Positions 62,008 to 64,000 of a stretch of 64,000 nt of DNA are shown piece after piece; the stretch's first letter is position 1, and every line of letters begins with the position of its first letter. The notes beneath the pieces are model-generated. The model did no database searches, was not told the DNA's origin, and worked only from the letters and a program-made list of their open reading frames with translations. The DNA is from an uncultured Lachnospiraceae bacterium (GTDB lineage Bacteria > Bacillota > Clostridia > Lachnospirales > Lachnospiraceae). The stretch is taken from the NCBI GenBank assembly GCA_946491665.1, contig CAMLYL010000003.1, positions 27,935-91,934 of the forward strand. The letters run 5' to 3'. A program made the translations under genes and the position numbers.

Positions 62008-62382
62008 ATGAGTTATATATTAACGGGATTCAATTTGGAAGATATCGGTTTTATGACGATATTTGATTTCATCATACTGGTTTATGGCGCGTATTCTATC
62101 TATACGGCGCAGCAGATGAAAAAGAATGATACGCCGCCGGCCTGGCTGGTTCCCCAGCAGTATGTGAACAGAATCACAAAGCCGAGAGAGTTCTGTGATC
62201 TTATGGGGCCGAAGACATTGATTTTTGGTCTTGCCTGTGTGCTGTACGGAATCTACGGACTGATCGAGTGCTTTTATATTAAAAATGATTTTGCGGAGGC
62301 GGCAGGCGTAACAGTATTCGTTGTATTTGTAATCTGGTTTATCATCAGCCTGCAGAACGCAAAGGGGAAGTATATTAAGTAA
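62008..62382 (+). CDS. Three-span membrane protein, unknown (124 residues)
   Basis: The product has three hydrophobic spans at about 15-35 (FMTIFDFIILVYGAYSIY), 70-90 (LIFGLACVLYGIYGLIECFY) and 98-118 (AGVTVFVVFVIWFIISLQ), with a polar loop that ends in a PPAWLVPQQY segment. It follows thrC by 26 bases (site GGAGATC) and is followed after 40 bases by a response regulator gene. No family is recognised; the short gap to the regulator allows a shared transcript. Confidence 0.75.
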   Translation: MSYILTGFNLEDIGFMTIFDFIILVYGAYSIYTAQQMKKNDTPPAWLVPQQYVNRITKPREFCDLMGPKTLIFGLACVLYGIYGLIECFYIKNDFAEAAGVTVFVVFVIWFIISLQNAKGKYIK

Positions 62383-62422
62383 CACAGACGGGAGTTCAGT
62401 CTGCAGATGAGAGGAGCATAGA

Positions 62423-64000
62423 ATGCATCGGTTGCTTTTACTGGATGACGAGGAGATTGTTCTCAAAGGCATCCGGAAGGTTTATGACCTGCAGAAGTAT
62501 GGTTTTTATGTAGTTGGCGCTTTTTCGAATCCGCTGAAGGCGGCAGAGCAGCTGGAGAATCTGAAGCCGGATCTGGTAATTACGGACGTCAGAATGCCGC
62601 AGATGGACGGGCTGGAGTTTGCCAGTCTGGTGAAAAAAAGTTATCCGGAAACAGAAGTGGTGATTTTATCCGGATATGATGATTTTTCTTATGCCCAGGC
62701 TGCAGTGAAGCTTGGGGTCAGCGACTATTTGCTGAAGCCCATTAAGAAGAATGATTTTGTGGCGATGCTGGAGCGCATGTCACAGAAAATCCGGGAAAAG
62801 CAGTCAAAAGAAGATCAGCAGCAGCAGCTTCAGGAATTGCTGCAGAACAGTTACACGGAACTGAAGAACCGTTATTTCCTGGCCCTGACAGAGGAGAATA
62901 AATGCGATGAGGGGCTTTGGGAAGCACTGAAAAAGCATGGTCAGAATGAATTTGAAGATGAATCGTTTATGATGATCAAAATTGATACAGATCAGATTTC
63001 ACCGGAACTGGACTACATGTCTGAGATTGGAAAGCTGAACCAGGAAATGGAGACTCTGCTCTCTGACTATGGGAAGGTTCTGGATTTTCTGTCTGATGAG
63101 AGTATGTTTTTTGTTCTTTATAATCTGTGTACCGAACAGTATCAGGATGTAAAAGAGACAGTTTATGCTCTGGTATCAGGGAAACAGAAAGAAGGACTGG
63201 ATCTGGCTGTGGGAATCAGTGAAATTCATCAGGGTCAGGGGGAAATGTTTCAGGCCAGGAATGATTGTGTGCGTCAGATTTTTATGGCGGAGGCGAATAT
63301 CGCGGATACGTCAGGTGAAAATCCGGTTCACAGAAAAGAGCTGAACCTTACAATTCCCTATACGGAGATTGAGAATCTGTTTCATGCGATATCTGCGAAC
63401 GACAGAGAGGGAATTAACCATACGCTGGATCGAATTTATGTGGAACCGGGGAATAATGTGCATGTATTGTACCGGGATTACGTTTCCAGTATTACCTTTC
63501 TGATTCTGCTCCGCACCTGGCAGATGCAGAACAAATATGATGCGCAGTATCAGATTGCCCGGCAGGAACTGCTGGATCTGAAGTATCTGCGTCGGGAGTA
63601 TCCGGGAATGGAAGAGCAGAAGGAGCTGATCCGGGAGATTTGTATGGAGATTGCCGGATTGGTTTCCCGGCAGAAAGTGGCTGCGCCCTCCAAAACGGTA
63701 CAGGCTGCACTGGAATATATTAACGGCCATTTCAGAGAAAATATTTCTCTTCAGGATGTGGCTGATAATATCAATATCAGTAAAAATTATCTCTGTGATA
63801 TTTTCAAGAAGGAGATCGGCATTACGTTTATCAATTATGTGACAAATCTGCGCATAGAGAAAGCGAAAAAATATCTTGCTGATACGGATATGAAGATGTA
63901 TGAGGTATCCAGCGCGGTAGGATATAATGACTATGCTTATTTTTCACAGATTTTCAAAAAACATACCGGTACGACGCTTTCGGCGTATCGGAAAAATGTA
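62423..64000 (+). CDS. YesN-type response regulator (REC plus AraC helix-turn-helix), 3' end outside window
   Basis: The frame runs 526 codons from ATG 62423 (site GAGGAG) to the window end without a stop. The receiver domain (residues 1-120) has DDEE at 9-12, the phosphoacceptor Asp 55 in ITDVRMPQMDG and the lysine in LLKPIKK. A helical middle region of about 280 residues follows, then an AraC-type double helix-turn-helix (NISLQDVADNINISKNYLCDIFKKEIG, then YEVSSAVGYNDYAYFSQIFKKHTG), of which nearly all is in the window. Such regulators pair with a YesM-type histidine kinase, usually encoded beside it, and control sugar-transport operons. The kinase is expected to the right. Confidence 0.93.
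   Translation, partial: MHRLLLLDDEEIVLKGIRKVYDLQKYGFYVVGAFSNPLKAAEQLENLKPDLVITDVRMPQMDGLEFASLVKKSYPETEVVILSGYDDFSYAQAAVKLGVSDYLLKPIKKNDFVAMLERMSQKIREKQSKEDQQQQLQELLQNSYTELKNRYFLALTEENKCDEGLWEALKKHGQNEFEDESFMMIKIDTDQISPELDYMSEIGKLNQEMETLLSDYGKVLDFLSDESMFFVLYNLCTEQYQDVKETVYALVSGKQKEGLDLAVGISEIHQGQGEMFQARNDCVRQIFMAEANIADTSGENPVHRKELNLTIPYTEIENLFHAISANDREGINHTLDRIYVEPGNNVHVLYRDYVSSITFLILLRTWQMQNKYDAQYQIARQELLDLKYLRREYPGMEEQKELIREICMEIAGLVSRQKVAAPSKTVQAALEYINGHFRENISLQDVADNINISKNYLCDIFKKEIGITFINYVTNLRIEKAKKYLADTDMKMYEVSSAVGYNDYAYFSQIFKKHTGTTLSAYRKNV

Overview
The window reads as chromosome of a Gram-positive, anaerobic Clostridia-type bacterium, most likely a Lachnospiraceae member. This is inferred from Firmicutes-type AddAB, an HrcA/CIRCE operator, a PrsA-like lipoprotein, a TM1266-type regulator, a giant 2-hydroxyacyl-CoA dehydratase activase, YesN-type signalling, and XhlA and r1t-type lysis proteins. 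The genus cannot be fixed from what is seen. I found no rRNA, tRNA, CRISPR array or intact insertion sequence.

Bases 1 to about 20,000 are the late half of a short-tailed (podovirus-like) prophage, all on the + strand: scaffold (cut by the window edge), N4-gp56-family major capsid protein, head completion proteins, a tail nozzle candidate, a Gln/Ser-rich virion protein, a 3086-residue polyvalent virion protein, a baseplate/fibre set with modular ends, and an XhlA-holin-amidase lysis cassette. The giant protein carries a degenerate zinc-peptidase-like domain, a PBECR-type RNase-like domain and an ADP-ribosyltransferase-like domain, and is the best candidate here for an under-described system: a virion protein that could deliver several effectors with the DNA. 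Terminase, portal, integrase and replication genes lie outside the window. The noncoding gap at 19,859-20,135 is the likely phage-host junction.

From 20.1 to 29.3 kb come uppP, the addB-addA recombination nuclease, maf and a short gene that looks like a sigma factor fused by deletion to the end of an anti-sigma protein. From 29.4 to 33.5 kb a LysR regulator lies beside a divergent pair, a URO-D-family gene and a sodium:solute symporter; the symporter is followed by two unannotated single-span microproteins. From 33.6 to 41.4 kb are a small acidic protein, a PrsA-like lipoprotein, cdd, htpG with its own promoter and CIRCE, a TM1266-type regulator with a ferredoxin-type aldo/keto reductase, a membrane acyltransferase and a lipoprotein.

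From 41.5 to 53.5 kb are the 1415-residue activase, a LysM protein, a rhomboid-like protein lacking catalytic residues but with a zinc ribbon, glnS, a MocR regulator whose PLP lysine is arginine, and a leftward operon of two esterases and an ATP-grasp ligase. From 53.6 to 62 kb is an amino-acid block: homocysteine S-methyltransferase, ilvN-ilvC, two consecutive LeuD-LeuC pairs and thrC. The window ends inside a YesN-type response regulator. Many units are separated by clear promoters (-35/-10 with 17-bp spacers, often with an extended -10 TG) and strong hairpin terminators.
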